A stretch of 64,000 bases of DNA, taken from Candidatus Poribacteria bacterium. Lineage in GTDB: Bacteria > Poribacteria > WGA-4E > PCPOR2b. The translations under genes were made by a program, and so were the position numbers. The stretch is taken from positions 1-64,000 of the forward strand of contig JAJDUM010000103.1 in assembly GCA_022826645.1 (NCBI GenBank), read 5' to 3'. The notes below the pieces were generated by a model that did no database searches, was not told where the DNA came from, and worked only from the letters and a program-made list of their open reading frames with translations. This document shows positions 56,240-64,000 of this stretch, piece after piece (the first letter of the stretch is position 1; the number at the start of each line of letters is the position of its first letter).

Positions 56240-57661
56240 GTGAAATTCATTTTAGTTTTAATAACACTTATATATGTCAGCCTTACTCTATGTTTGTTCG
56301 GTTGCGGCGGGGATGATGAAATTCAAGATGAAATCGCAGCAATCATTCCAATCAATTTCTCAAACCTAAAAGAAGCAGGGGAATACGCGGTACGAATTAC
56401 AATTACCGGACCCAATGTGGAAACAATCACGACGGAAGAAAATCTGTCTATCGAGCCGACAAACCAGCCAGTTGAGGAAATTACTCTTAGTGAAGTTCAT
56501 TATGGACCGAGTCAGATAGTAACAGTCGAAGTGCTAAAAGATGGAACGGCTTTGTATCAAGGAGAAGGTGAGGCTGGTTTTGTTAGGAACTCCTCGAACA
56601 GAACACTAGAGATTGTAGTCAATCCACTTGGACATGAACTGATTGCAATATTTGAAGTTGCCGCCGAAGATGTGGGCGATCTGTTAGGCGGACAGATAAC
56701 GGTTGATGCCAGTCAATCCAGCGATACACATTACGGGATTTCCGAATTAAAATGGGAGTGGGGAGACGGACAGCAGACAAAACCTGGCGAGGAACTCACG
56801 GCATCACACACTTACGAGCGCGTTGGGGAGTATACAATTACCCTAACGGTACGCAATGGTGCTCCGAGCCCTATCTCAGTGGAAGAAGAAAAAGTGATAA
56901 GTATCACTGCCGAACCAGAGATTGTATCCGAAAACGATGGTACAACAATGCTGCTGATTCCCACCGGCACGTTTGAGATGGGGGATCCCTTTGGGGAAGG
57001 TTTACCTCACGAGCTACCGGTTCACATGGTTACTGTTAATTCTTTCTATATAGATACGACTGAAGTAACTAATGCTGCATACAAACAGTTCCTTGACGCT
57101 ACGGGACACAAGGCACCAGACTTTTGGGACGACCCCGCCTTCAATGCACCTGACCAACCCGTCGTGGGTGTGGCGTGGCTGGATGCTGCTGCCTATGCCC
57201 AATGGGCTGGCAAACGACTGCCGACTGAGGCAGAATGGGAATACGCCGCTCGCGGTGGGCGCCCTGGAGCGCGTTATCCCTGGGGTGATACAATCACCCA
57301 CGACGACGCCAACTATAAAGGCAAAGGTGGTAAAGATATATGGGACAATTCTGCTCCTGTTGGCAACTTCCCTCCAAACGACTACGGCTTGTATGATATG
57401 GGAGGAAATGTCTGGGAATGGTGTGCTGATGAATACGATGCTAAGTTTTACGCTGTGAGTGAGGAAAGCAACCCGTTAGCTGGTAAGTTGATTACATTTA
57501 TGAATGACGATTTCGTAAATGTTGACAATCCTCGCGTAACGCGTGGTGGCTCGTGGAGCAGCGCAGATAACAAATTACGAGTCGCGAGTCGCAACCTTTT
57601 TGATGCCCCAGCCATGAGCAAAACTACAGGTTTTCGCTGTGCGAAGACACCGGGACCGTAA
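56240..57661 (+). CDS. lipoprotein with PKD and formylglycine-generating-like domains
   Basis: A 473-residue exported protein. The signal peptide has a good lipobox (LFGC), followed by an Asp/Glu-rich linker, then a PKD-like beta domain near 145-225 (WEWGDGQQTKPGEELTASHT). The C-terminal half (about 235-470) is an FGE/SUMF1 domain: IPTGTFEMGDPF, FYIDTTEVTNAAYKQF, KRLPTEAEWEYAARGG, PWGD and GNVWEWCADEYD. The catalytic cysteine pair expected near RGGSF-C-S is replaced (RGGSWSSADNKLRVASR), so it is probably not a sulfatase activator. It may be a scaffold or ligand binder. Start GTG at 56240 has GAGGAG upstream. Confidence 0.85.
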   Translation: MKFILVLITLIYVSLTLCLFGCGGDDEIQDEIAAIIPINFSNLKEAGEYAVRITITGPNVETITTEENLSIEPTNQPVEEITLSEVHYGPSQIVTVEVLKDGTALYQGEGEAGFVRNSSNRTLEIVVNPLGHELIAIFEVAAEDVGDLLGGQITVDASQSSDTHYGISELKWEWGDGQQTKPGEELTASHTYERVGEYTITLTVRNGAPSPISVEEEKVISITAEPEIVSENDGTTMLLIPTGTFEMGDPFGEGLPHELPVHMVTVNSFYIDTTEVTNAAYKQFLDATGHKAPDFWDDPAFNAPDQPVVGVAWLDAAAYAQWAGKRLPTEAEWEYAARGGRPGARYPWGDTITHDDANYKGKGGKDIWDNSAPVGNFPPNDYGLYDMGGNVWEWCADEYDAKFYAVSEESNPLAGKLITFMNDDFVNVDNPRVTRGGSWSSADNKLRVASRNLFDAPAMSKTTGFRCAKTPGP

Positions 57662-57869
57662 TTTCTGTGCTATCATTGCTAGGAATGCTCTTTCGGAGCA
57701 GGCGATCCGCTTTTTCTGGGAATTGTGCGGGACATGCTCGTATGAATGAATTCAATCATGATACAGGTTCTCGACCAATCCCTATTCTAAAGGGCAGCGA
57801 TGACAGTACAGCGCGTTTTCGGGACAGCCGTCCATGTATGCGTGGCTTAAACTATGGGGAGAAAAATCT

Positions 57870-58670
57870 ATGGGCGATCGCTTAAAAGACAAGGTGGCAA
57901 TTGTAACCGGCGCGGGGTCAGTTGGACCGGGTTGGGGAAACGGCAAGGCGACCGCTGTACTTTTCGCACGCGAAGGCGCGAAAGTCTTTGCAGTTGACAT
58001 TAACCTTGCCGCCGCCGAAGAGACAAAGGAAATCATCGACCAAGAAGGAGGGGACTGCGCTGCTCATCAGACAGATGTCTCCAATTCTGAAGCGGTTGAG
58101 GGAATGGTGGAACGCTGCCTTGAAACCTATGGACGCATTGACATCCTCCACAATAACGTTGGTATCCTTGAAGTTGGCGGTCCTGTTGAGGCGAGCGAAG
58201 AGAGTTGGGATCTGGTCAACAATGTCAATCTCAAGAGTATTTTCTTGACCTGCAAATATGTACTTCCCCAGATGGAAAAACAGGGCGGTGGTGCTATCGT
58301 GAACATCTCTTCTATCGCTGGTATCCGATGGCTGGGGGTGCCCTACATCTCTTACAGTACAACCAAAGGAGCAATCAGGCAGTTCACCCAGAGCATTGCC
58401 ATCCAGTATGCAAAACAGAACATCCGAGCCAACAGTATTCTGCCCGGTTTCATGAACACACCGATGGTCGTTAAGTCGCTTGTCGACACCTACGCGGATG
58501 GGGATGTAGAGAAAATGATCGAGGTCCGGAATGCTCTCTGTCCAACGGGAAAGATGGGGGACGCCTGGGATGTGGCGTACGCGGCTCTGTTCCTCGCCTC
58601 GGATGAAGCGAAATACATCACTGGAACGGAACTGGTCGTCGATGGTGGAGCGAGTTGTAAATGCGTCTGA
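57870..58670 (+). CDS. SDR-family oxidoreductase
   Basis: A 266-residue short-chain dehydrogenase. NAD-binding TGAGSVGPGWGNG replaces the common TGxxxGIG with an insertion, then NNVGI (NAG-type), NISSIAG (catalytic Ser), YSTTKGA (Tyr-x3-Lys) and the C-terminal GTELVVDGG. It likely oxidises a sugar or polyol. GGGGAG upstream of ATG 57870 supports this start. It is 13 bp before a Gfo/Idh/MocA oxidoreductase gene on the same strand, implying one operon. Confidence 0.92.
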   Translation: MGDRLKDKVAIVTGAGSVGPGWGNGKATAVLFAREGAKVFAVDINLAAAEETKEIIDQEGGDCAAHQTDVSNSEAVEGMVERCLETYGRIDILHNNVGILEVGGPVEASEESWDLVNNVNLKSIFLTCKYVLPQMEKQGGGAIVNISSIAGIRWLGVPYISYSTTKGAIRQFTQSIAIQYAKQNIRANSILPGFMNTPMVVKSLVDTYADGDVEKMIEVRNALCPTGKMGDAWDVAYAALFLASDEAKYITGTELVVDGGASCKCV

Positions 58671-58683
58671 GAGGGAGAGGGAC

Positions 58684-59787
58684 ATGTCAAAGTACCGCGC
58701 CGGGGTTATCGGATTGGGTTGGATGGGAATGCTGTCCGACCTTGCCGGGCGGATCTGGGATCCATACCATGTCGATGATGTAGATCGCCCCACGCCTGAA
58801 CTCGATATACACCGCAAATTTCACCTTCATGAGTATTACAGAGACGGGAATGTGCCTCATAGCTGGGCGGAAGCGATATGGGATCGACCGGAGACAGACT
58901 TAGTCGCTGGCACAGACCGAGATGGAAAACGGTTGAAAGCATTTGGTGAACGCTACGGCGAGGTGACACTTTATACCGACGCCGCTGAGATGTTGCACGC
59001 GGAAGCACTTGACATTGTCGCCATTGCCACTAACACGAAAGGTCGTTCTGATTTGACCTGTTTAGCAGTTGACTGCGGCGTGAAGGGCATCGCAACGGAA
59101 AAACCGATGGCGCATACGTTAGAGGAAGCCGACCGGATGGTCGAGACATGTGCCAGTGCTAGTGTACCACTCTGCTGCGGTGCTATCCCAGTGAACCATC
59201 CCTCCTATGCTAAAGCAAAGGAACTCGTCAACGGTGGTGCGATTGGCGCGCTGCTCTCCATTGAGACAGAAACACTAACGTCACAGAAGCAATATTGGTC
59301 CTACTTTGTTGACAGTCCACCTGCATGGGTTATCGGTGTCGGCGACCAACCGCAACGTGAATCGGGTAGTAACGAGTTCACTGGACAAGGAATGGCGGTT
59401 ACTGTGGAGGGCACATCGATCCATTTCAGAGCGGGTGCGGGTGTCATTCGGTTGACCGGTACTGATGGCGAGATTCAATTTCATTCAGGGCATCCGAGCG
59501 GTTGGCGGTTATGGCAGGACATTGATACCCCCGAAGGAACGCGGCGTGTAGAGATGCCGTGGCCCTCACCCCAATTTGTTGGCGGATATAACGCCGTCTA
59601 TGGTTTAGCTGATGTCATAGACTGCCTCGAAGGTAGGCTTGATGAACCAAAGAATTCGGGCAGACGGGTCGCGATGGCGCTTGAGGTTGAGCTCGGACTG
59701 AAGGAGTCCTCCGCACAAGGAGGGACGCGGGTTGACCTGCCGCTCAAAGACCGCTCATTGGGACTTCATTATGATTGGTTCAGATAG
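58684..59787 (+). CDS. Gfo/Idh/MocA family oxidoreductase
   Basis: A 367-residue NAD(P)-dependent oxidoreductase. The N-terminal Rossmann domain has AGVIGLGWMGML, the TEKPMAHTLEEADRMV block includes the EKP catalytic motif, and the C-terminal alpha/beta domain follows. Between them an extended segment DLAGRIWDPYHVDDVDRPTP is inserted. Start ATG 58684 has AGGGAG upstream and follows the SDR gene by 13 bp; the pair may act in one sugar-related pathway. Confidence 0.9.
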   Translation: MSKYRAGVIGLGWMGMLSDLAGRIWDPYHVDDVDRPTPELDIHRKFHLHEYYRDGNVPHSWAEAIWDRPETDLVAGTDRDGKRLKAFGERYGEVTLYTDAAEMLHAEALDIVAIATNTKGRSDLTCLAVDCGVKGIATEKPMAHTLEEADRMVETCASASVPLCCGAIPVNHPSYAKAKELVNGGAIGALLSIETETLTSQKQYWSYFVDSPPAWVIGVGDQPQRESGSNEFTGQGMAVTVEGTSIHFRAGAGVIRLTGTDGEIQFHSGHPSGWRLWQDIDTPEGTRRVEMPWPSPQFVGGYNAVYGLADVIDCLEGRLDEPKNSGRRVAMALEVELGLKESSAQGGTRVDLPLKDRSLGLHYDWFR

Positions 59788-59917
59788 GTCCCGTGCTCGG
59801 GTGCGACTATTGTGAATTAAGCTGTGGCAGTATGTTGGACTTCTGTTTGGCTGGAGCAATGGTGCTCTATCCGCTCAGAGATGTATGAAAATTAGCATTA
59901 AAAGGAAGTGGGTAAAG

Positions 59918-61519
59918 ATGATGAAATCTTTATTTCAGACACGCCGCAACCTACCGCATGGTTTATTAATTTGCGTTTGTGCGAGTATTATACTGTGGGC
60001 AATCAGCAGTAGCGTTGAGGGACGGATTTGGTCTGGCACGAAGCATTTAGATCGACATATTGATGCCCGGTTGAAAGAGCAAGAGATTAAACCATCGAAA
60101 CAGTCCAGTGACGCTGAATTTTTGCGGCGCGTACATCTCGATCTGACGGGTAAAATTCCTACCGTTGAAGCGGTTGTCGGTTTCCTCGAAGATGGTTCTA
60201 AGAATAAACGTAAAAAAAAGATTGACGAACTAATTGGAAGTGAACTTTATCTCGACTACTGGACACGCCTGTGGACCAACTGGCTCATTGGGAGAGACGA
60301 TAGTAACAGAGAGGAACGCATGGGATTGGAGGGGTGGATACGTGAAAGTCTCGCGCAAAACATGCCTTATAACCAATTTGTTACAGCCCTCATCACAGCG
60401 GAGGGTAGTGTAGAGGAGAATGGTGCGGGGAACTATCTGCTACGCTACAATCTCTCGCCGGTGGATCTCGCCTCTCACACATCCCGGTTGTTCCTTGGGT
60501 TGCCGATGCAGTGTGCGCAATGTCATGACCACAAGACTGAAGCGTGGTATCAGGAGGACTTCTACGGGCTGGCAGCGTTTTTTGCCAACACCCGCCTCGA
60601 AAGAATCTACGAAGCGGAAGAGGATGGCGGAAGGCGCGTCGTAGACCGTATCTTGAAAAATGTCCCTAGGGGATCGGTCCGTATACCGGGAACTCATGAA
60701 CGCATCCCACCAAGTTTCCTTGACGGCAAGCAGCCCAAGACACAACCAACTAAACAACGGTTTGCCTTGAGTGAATGGATAACCGCTAAGGATAATCCGC
60801 ACTTCTGCCACGCCATCGTCAATCGGATTTGGGCACACTTCATGGGGAAAGGGTTTGTAGAACCGTTAGACGGATTCGGAGAGGAGTATCCGCCATCGCA
60901 TCCCAAATTGCTCGACTGGTTGGCGGAAGATTTTATGATCCACGGATATGATCTCCGATACCTGACGCGAACCATCCTCAACACCAAAGCCTATCAACGC
61001 ACCTCTGAGACGAACAAAAGCAATCAGTATGACGATCTTTACTATTCGCATGCCTACGTTAAACCGTTGACCGCGGAGCAGTTCTTCTATTCGATGCTTG
61101 AATCAACAGGATTTGAACGTTTGCAAAAACGGCGAGATCGTGGCCAACTGGAGAATATGAAACAGCGCTATTTGGAACGATTTCTTTTTCTGATTGATAA
61201 CGGAGAGATGGAAGAGGTCGAAGCGTTTAACGGCACGGTGCCGCAAGCATTGATGATGATTAATGGATCGTTGGTCAATGATAGTGGAAACCACAAAGCG
61301 CGGGGTGGTCTACTCCACCACATCCTCAAAACCCAGCGCAGCAAACGGGCTCGACTCGATCAGATTTACCTTACCACCCTTTCACGTTACCCCCGGACTT
61401 CAGAAAGGACCTATTTCGACCGATACCTGCGGTCAAGCCTATATCGCAACGACGCGCTCGCGTATGAAGATCTCTACTGGGCACTGCTCAATTCTGCCGA
61501 ATTTGCGCTGAATCATTAG
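59918..61519 (+). CDS. DUF1549/DUF1553 protein (planctomycete cytochrome-like)
   Basis: A 533-residue exported protein. The N-terminus has a signal/anchor (LLICVCASIILWAISSSVEG). The first half is DUF1549, with RRVHLDLTGKIPT, MPYNQFV and a CxxCH heme-type motif in QCAQCHDHKTEAW. The second half is DUF1553 (HFMGKGFVEPLDGFGEEYPP, then PLTAEQFFYSM). Start at ATG 59918 has AAGGAAG upstream; ATG 59885 would add 11 residues. Such genes are paired with DUF1501 genes, as here. The function is unknown. Confidence 0.87.
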   Translation: MMKSLFQTRRNLPHGLLICVCASIILWAISSSVEGRIWSGTKHLDRHIDARLKEQEIKPSKQSSDAEFLRRVHLDLTGKIPTVEAVVGFLEDGSKNKRKKKIDELIGSELYLDYWTRLWTNWLIGRDDSNREERMGLEGWIRESLAQNMPYNQFVTALITAEGSVEENGAGNYLLRYNLSPVDLASHTSRLFLGLPMQCAQCHDHKTEAWYQEDFYGLAAFFANTRLERIYEAEEDGGRRVVDRILKNVPRGSVRIPGTHERIPPSFLDGKQPKTQPTKQRFALSEWITAKDNPHFCHAIVNRIWAHFMGKGFVEPLDGFGEEYPPSHPKLLDWLAEDFMIHGYDLRYLTRTILNTKAYQRTSETNKSNQYDDLYYSHAYVKPLTAEQFFYSMLESTGFERLQKRRDRGQLENMKQRYLERFLFLIDNGEMEEVEAFNGTVPQALMMINGSLVNDSGNHKARGGLLHHILKTQRSKRARLDQIYLTTLSRYPRTSERTYFDRYLRSSLYRNDALAYEDLYWALLNSAEFALNH

Positions 61520-61690
61520 ATGTGCAATGCGAGACATCAATCAGTTTATAGTGAATTATAAAAATATGTAGACACTTTCGCTCCCCATGTTTGGTAGGCG
61601 CAGTTACAAACAGCACCGGTACAGCGTGTCCAAGTAATTCTAAAGTTCACCATAATTAGTAAAATAAAGGCAACAGGAGAACTACTTATC

Positions 61691-62014
61691 ATGGAAATCA
61701 ATCCCGAAACAACTGAACTCAAAAATATGGTTCAAAACCTCAGCGATCTGGTGGTACAAGTGTCCAAAGATGTTAATCAAATGCGCGGTGAGTTGAACCA
61801 GATTAACGAGCGTCTCGGTTCGTTAGAAGGACGGATGAGTGCACTGGAAACACGACTTGAGACACGGATGAGTGCACTGGAAACACGGATGAGTGCACTG
61901 GAAACACGACTCGAAAGACGAATCACAGATGTTTTCAAGTGGATGGTCGGTATGATGGTGCCGGTCTGGATCACCCTCCTCGTGCTCATCATCACTCAGT
62001 TTACCAAGGGATAG
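61691..62014 (+). CDS. small coiled-coil membrane protein
   Basis: A 107-residue protein. Residues 10-78 form a heptad-rich coiled coil, including three copies of RMSALET-type units, followed by one hydrophobic segment (MVGMMVPVWITLLVLIITQF) at the end. It is a tail-anchored membrane protein of unknown role. AGGAG lies upstream of the ATG. It sits between the DUF1549/1553 and DUF1501 genes, four bases before the latter. Confidence 0.75.
   Translation: MEINPETTELKNMVQNLSDLVVQVSKDVNQMRGELNQINERLGSLEGRMSALETRLETRMSALETRMSALETRLERRITDVFKWMVGMMVPVWITLLVLIITQFTKG
61832..61906 (+). repeat. three 21-bp coding repeats
   Basis: CGGATGAGTGCACTGGAAACA occurs at 61832-61852, 61865-61885 and 61886-61906, the first two separated by a related 12-bp unit. 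Copies are identical and encode heptads of the coiled coil, so the number may vary between strains. Confidence 0.9.
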
Positions 62015-62018
62015 AAAG

Positions 62019-63323
62019 ATGAACACACAAGTTGGAGTACATGAATGTGAAACACTTGATCCCCAGCAGAAAGATGTTTCAAGACGCTATTTCCTTAAAG
62101 TTGGGGTGAGCAGTTTCTTAGGGCTGATTGCGATGCGGCATCTGCAATCGTTGGCGTGGACCCCAGTTGAGGGGATAACAGCGAGCGCCAAACATTGTAT
62201 CGTCCTGTTCATGAATGGTGGTGCGAGTCAATTGGATACCTTTGACCCGAAACCGGATACGCTTAACGCTGGACCATTCGCAGCGATTCCCACAAGCGTG
62301 GAAGGTATTCAGTTTTCCGAACATCTGCCTCAACTCGCGGAACAAGCCCACCATCTGTCGATTATCCGATCGATGGTTACGCGTGAGGGAAATCATGAAC
62401 GGGCGCGCTATCTGCTCCACACCGGTTACGCGCCAACCGGCTCTGTGACGCACCCAACCTTGGGTTCTATCGCCTCGCACTATCTGAACGATGAAGATTT
62501 TGAACTCCCGAACTGCGTCAATATCAACGCTCCCGCTTTTACGAGCGGGTTTCTCAGTGCTGAACATGACCCCTTTGTTGTTAGCGATCCGATGAAACCG
62601 ATTGAGGACATCAAATATCCCCCGCAGATGGATGCGCGTCGATTTGAGCAGCGGCTCCGGATGTTGACAGACCTGGAAAAGGATTTCCTCAAGAAACATG
62701 CGAATAGGAGCACAGAAGCGCATCAAGCTATCTACAAAAAAGCGGACAAGTTGATTAATTCTCCAAACGTGAAGGCGTTCGATCTCTCACAGGAACCGTT
62801 AGCCATCAGAGAAGCCTACGGTATGAATCAATTCGGAGATGGCTGCCTGATGGCACGGCGATTGGTTGAGGCAGGCACGAAATTTGTCGAAGTTTCGCTT
62901 GATGGCTGGGATACCCATAACAATAACTTTGAGCGCAGCAAAAACCTGCTCGAAACACTCGACCCCGCCTTCTCAATGCTTGTGAAAGATCTTGCCGATC
63001 GGGACTTGCTGGATGAAACTATCGTTCTATGGCTCGGTGAGTTTGGGCGGACTCCGAAAATTAACGAGAATGACGGGCGAGACCATTTCCCTAACGGTTG
63101 GTCCGTTGTCCTTGGGGGAGGCGGAATTCGTGGAGGACAGGTGATTGGTGCTACCAGTGAAGATGGGTTGGAGGTTGTGGACCGGCCTGTTTCTGTTCCC
63201 GACCTGTTTGCATCGCTCTGCTTTTCGCTCGGCATTGATTCGGAGGATCAAAACTATTCCAGAGGCGGGCGCCCGATTCGGGTGGTGAATGATGGGAGTG
63301 TTATTGAGGAGTTGTTTGATTAG
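62019..63323 (+). CDS. DUF1501 family protein with Tat-type signal
   Basis: A 434-residue DUF1501 protein with an RR signal (SRRYFLKVGVSSFLGLIA), so it is exported folded through Tat. The core belongs to the alkaline-phosphatase/sulfatase-like superfamily (CIVLFMNGGASQLDTFDPKP, SIIRSMVTREGNHERARYLL, WLGEFGRTPKINENDGRDHF). It pairs with the DUF1549/DUF1553 gene upstream. AAGGGA precedes the ATG. Substrate unknown. Confidence 0.9.
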   Translation: MNTQVGVHECETLDPQQKDVSRRYFLKVGVSSFLGLIAMRHLQSLAWTPVEGITASAKHCIVLFMNGGASQLDTFDPKPDTLNAGPFAAIPTSVEGIQFSEHLPQLAEQAHHLSIIRSMVTREGNHERARYLLHTGYAPTGSVTHPTLGSIASHYLNDEDFELPNCVNINAPAFTSGFLSAEHDPFVVSDPMKPIEDIKYPPQMDARRFEQRLRMLTDLEKDFLKKHANRSTEAHQAIYKKADKLINSPNVKAFDLSQEPLAIREAYGMNQFGDGCLMARRLVEAGTKFVEVSLDGWDTHNNNFERSKNLLETLDPAFSMLVKDLADRDLLDETIVLWLGEFGRTPKINENDGRDHFPNGWSVVLGGGGIRGGQVIGATSEDGLEVVDRPVSVPDLFASLCFSLGIDSEDQNYSRGGRPIRVVNDGSVIEELFD

Positions 63324-63375
63324 ACCTCCGTATAGTAGATGTTAGAATTACTGACACATTTTCGATAATGTACAG

Positions 63376-63476
63376 ATCCCCCCTAAATCCCCTCCGTTCC
63401 GTGAGTCCGAGACCCACCCCGAAGGATCGGGATGCAAACACAAGCAGGGGGACTTTGGCAACTTTGCGGGGGCCAA
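63376..63476 (+). repeat. dispersed hairpin-rich repeat (copy 2)
   Basis: Starts with ATCCCCCCTAAATCCCC and contains AGGGGGACTTTGG, the same flank arrangement as the repeat at 33507. The middle differs. It lies in the 246-bp gap after the DUF1501 gene, with no gene recognised there. Confidence 0.55.
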
Positions 63477-63569
63477 AGTTACTGGTATTTGAACAAAAAT
63501 ACTTGTCTTAACGTCCAAGATTTGTAGTCCAAATTAACGTTGGCACTTCAGATCGAAGTGGATAATATG

Positions 63570-63938
63570 TCATTCTAATCTGCTGATAACAAATGCTTGG
63601 GTGAAGGTCCAGCATTCAAAATCGGCGTCACGCATTGCGTAGATTTTGAGTTTTTTGCCTTCATTTGTTACAAAGTCCCAACTGTGTGAGTATGGAAGGA
63701 TTTCTTCGTTTGTTACTTCCCATTTTAAGAATCCCAGTGGCTCAAGCGATTTTAAGGCGGTGTTGAAGGGATGGCTGTGATAGAGTGTGAATCCGATGGA
63801 GTACCCGTCACGATAAGTAACTTTAAGACGTGAACCATCATCAAGGAGATAATTTGTATGCTGAAGTTGCTCAGTATCTATGATAGTTTGGGTGTCCAGG
63901 TGTTGTAAATGCCTGTCTATGTAGCTGGGACTGTGCAT
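63570..63938 (-). CDS. hypothetical protein
   Basis: A 122-residue frame of ordinary composition (DDGSRLKVTYRDGYSIGF, FLKWEVTNEEILPYSHSW, KLKIYAMRDADFECW), suggesting a small soluble beta-rich protein. No Shine-Dalgarno is visible before the ATG and no family is recognised. It may be real or a chance frame. Confidence 0.45.
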   Translation of the reverse strand: MHSPSYIDRHLQHLDTQTIIDTEQLQHTNYLLDDGSRLKVTYRDGYSIGFTLYHSHPFNTALKSLEPLGFLKWEVTNEEILPYSHSWDFVTNEGKKLKIYAMRDADFECWTFTQAFVISRLE

Positions 63939-64000
63939 AATTAGTGGAATAATATCAATTGTTGTCCGGTTTACGTAATCTGAGCAAAGACTCGGGCTTT

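Overview
The window looks like a chromosomal segment of an uncultured, Gram-negative-type bacterium. The gene content includes LamG-domain secreted proteins, a sulfatase-like enzyme, a phytanoyl-CoA dioxygenase-like protein, a mandelate-racemase-family enzyme, two Gfo/Idh/MocA oxidoreductases, a DUF1549/DUF1553 plus DUF1501 pair and a formylglycine-generating-enzyme-like lipoprotein. This recalls Candidatus Poribacteria or related Planctomycetes-like lineages. That placement is an inference from gene content; no rRNA or tRNA gene was seen. Several good sigma70-type promoters (TTGACA-like, 17-18 bp, TATAAT-like) are visible.

1-13.6 kb: a minus-strand signalling run (STAS anti-anti-sigma protein, GAF-GAF-PP2C phosphatase, multi-PAS histidine kinase cut by the window edge) fires from a strong promoter at 4447-4475. 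Facing away are a cyclic-nucleotide-domain protein overlapping an AI-2E-family permease, then a class II terpene-cyclase-like protein and a glycosyltransferase. A Gfo/Idh/MocA oxidoreductase, dnaK (with a clear terminator) and a stand-alone response regulator follow on the minus strand.

14-33 kb: polA and two small membrane proteins (minus), a peptide-type ABC importer (binding protein and two permeases, no ATPase), a mandelate-racemase-like enzyme, three tandem LamG proteins (minus) and a fourth diverging on plus, then a catabolic-looking plus run (xylose-isomerase-like TIM barrel, sulfatase-like, ComA-like, NHL repeat), and malate synthase G on minus. All four LamG proteins end in the same short tail motif.

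33-48.7 kb: hisG behind a dispersed repeat, a lipoprotein, ligA, a tiny basic protein, a predicted structured RNA/attenuator, and a very unusual AddA/UvrD-like helicase with a duplicated hydrophobic insert and a decayed nuclease motif. On minus there is a sulfur assimilation operon (cysK, cysH, ThiS-like sulfur carrier, JAMM protease, NIL-domain protein), a ClpX-like ATPase and a LarA-like protein.

48.7-64 kb: a MarR/ferritin-like fusion, an ECF sigma factor, gnd, a HAD hydrolase, a D-2-hydroxyacid dehydrogenase, a methyltransferase, a PhyH-like oxygenase, a PKD/FGE-like lipoprotein, an SDR, a second Gfo/Idh/MocA protein, and a DUF1549/DUF1553 protein and DUF1501 protein separated by a small repeat-built coiled-coil membrane protein. 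The most unusual items are the AddA-like helicase with its upstream RNA, the shared LamG tail, the sulfur carrier with a blocked C-terminus, and the MarR/ferritin fusion.
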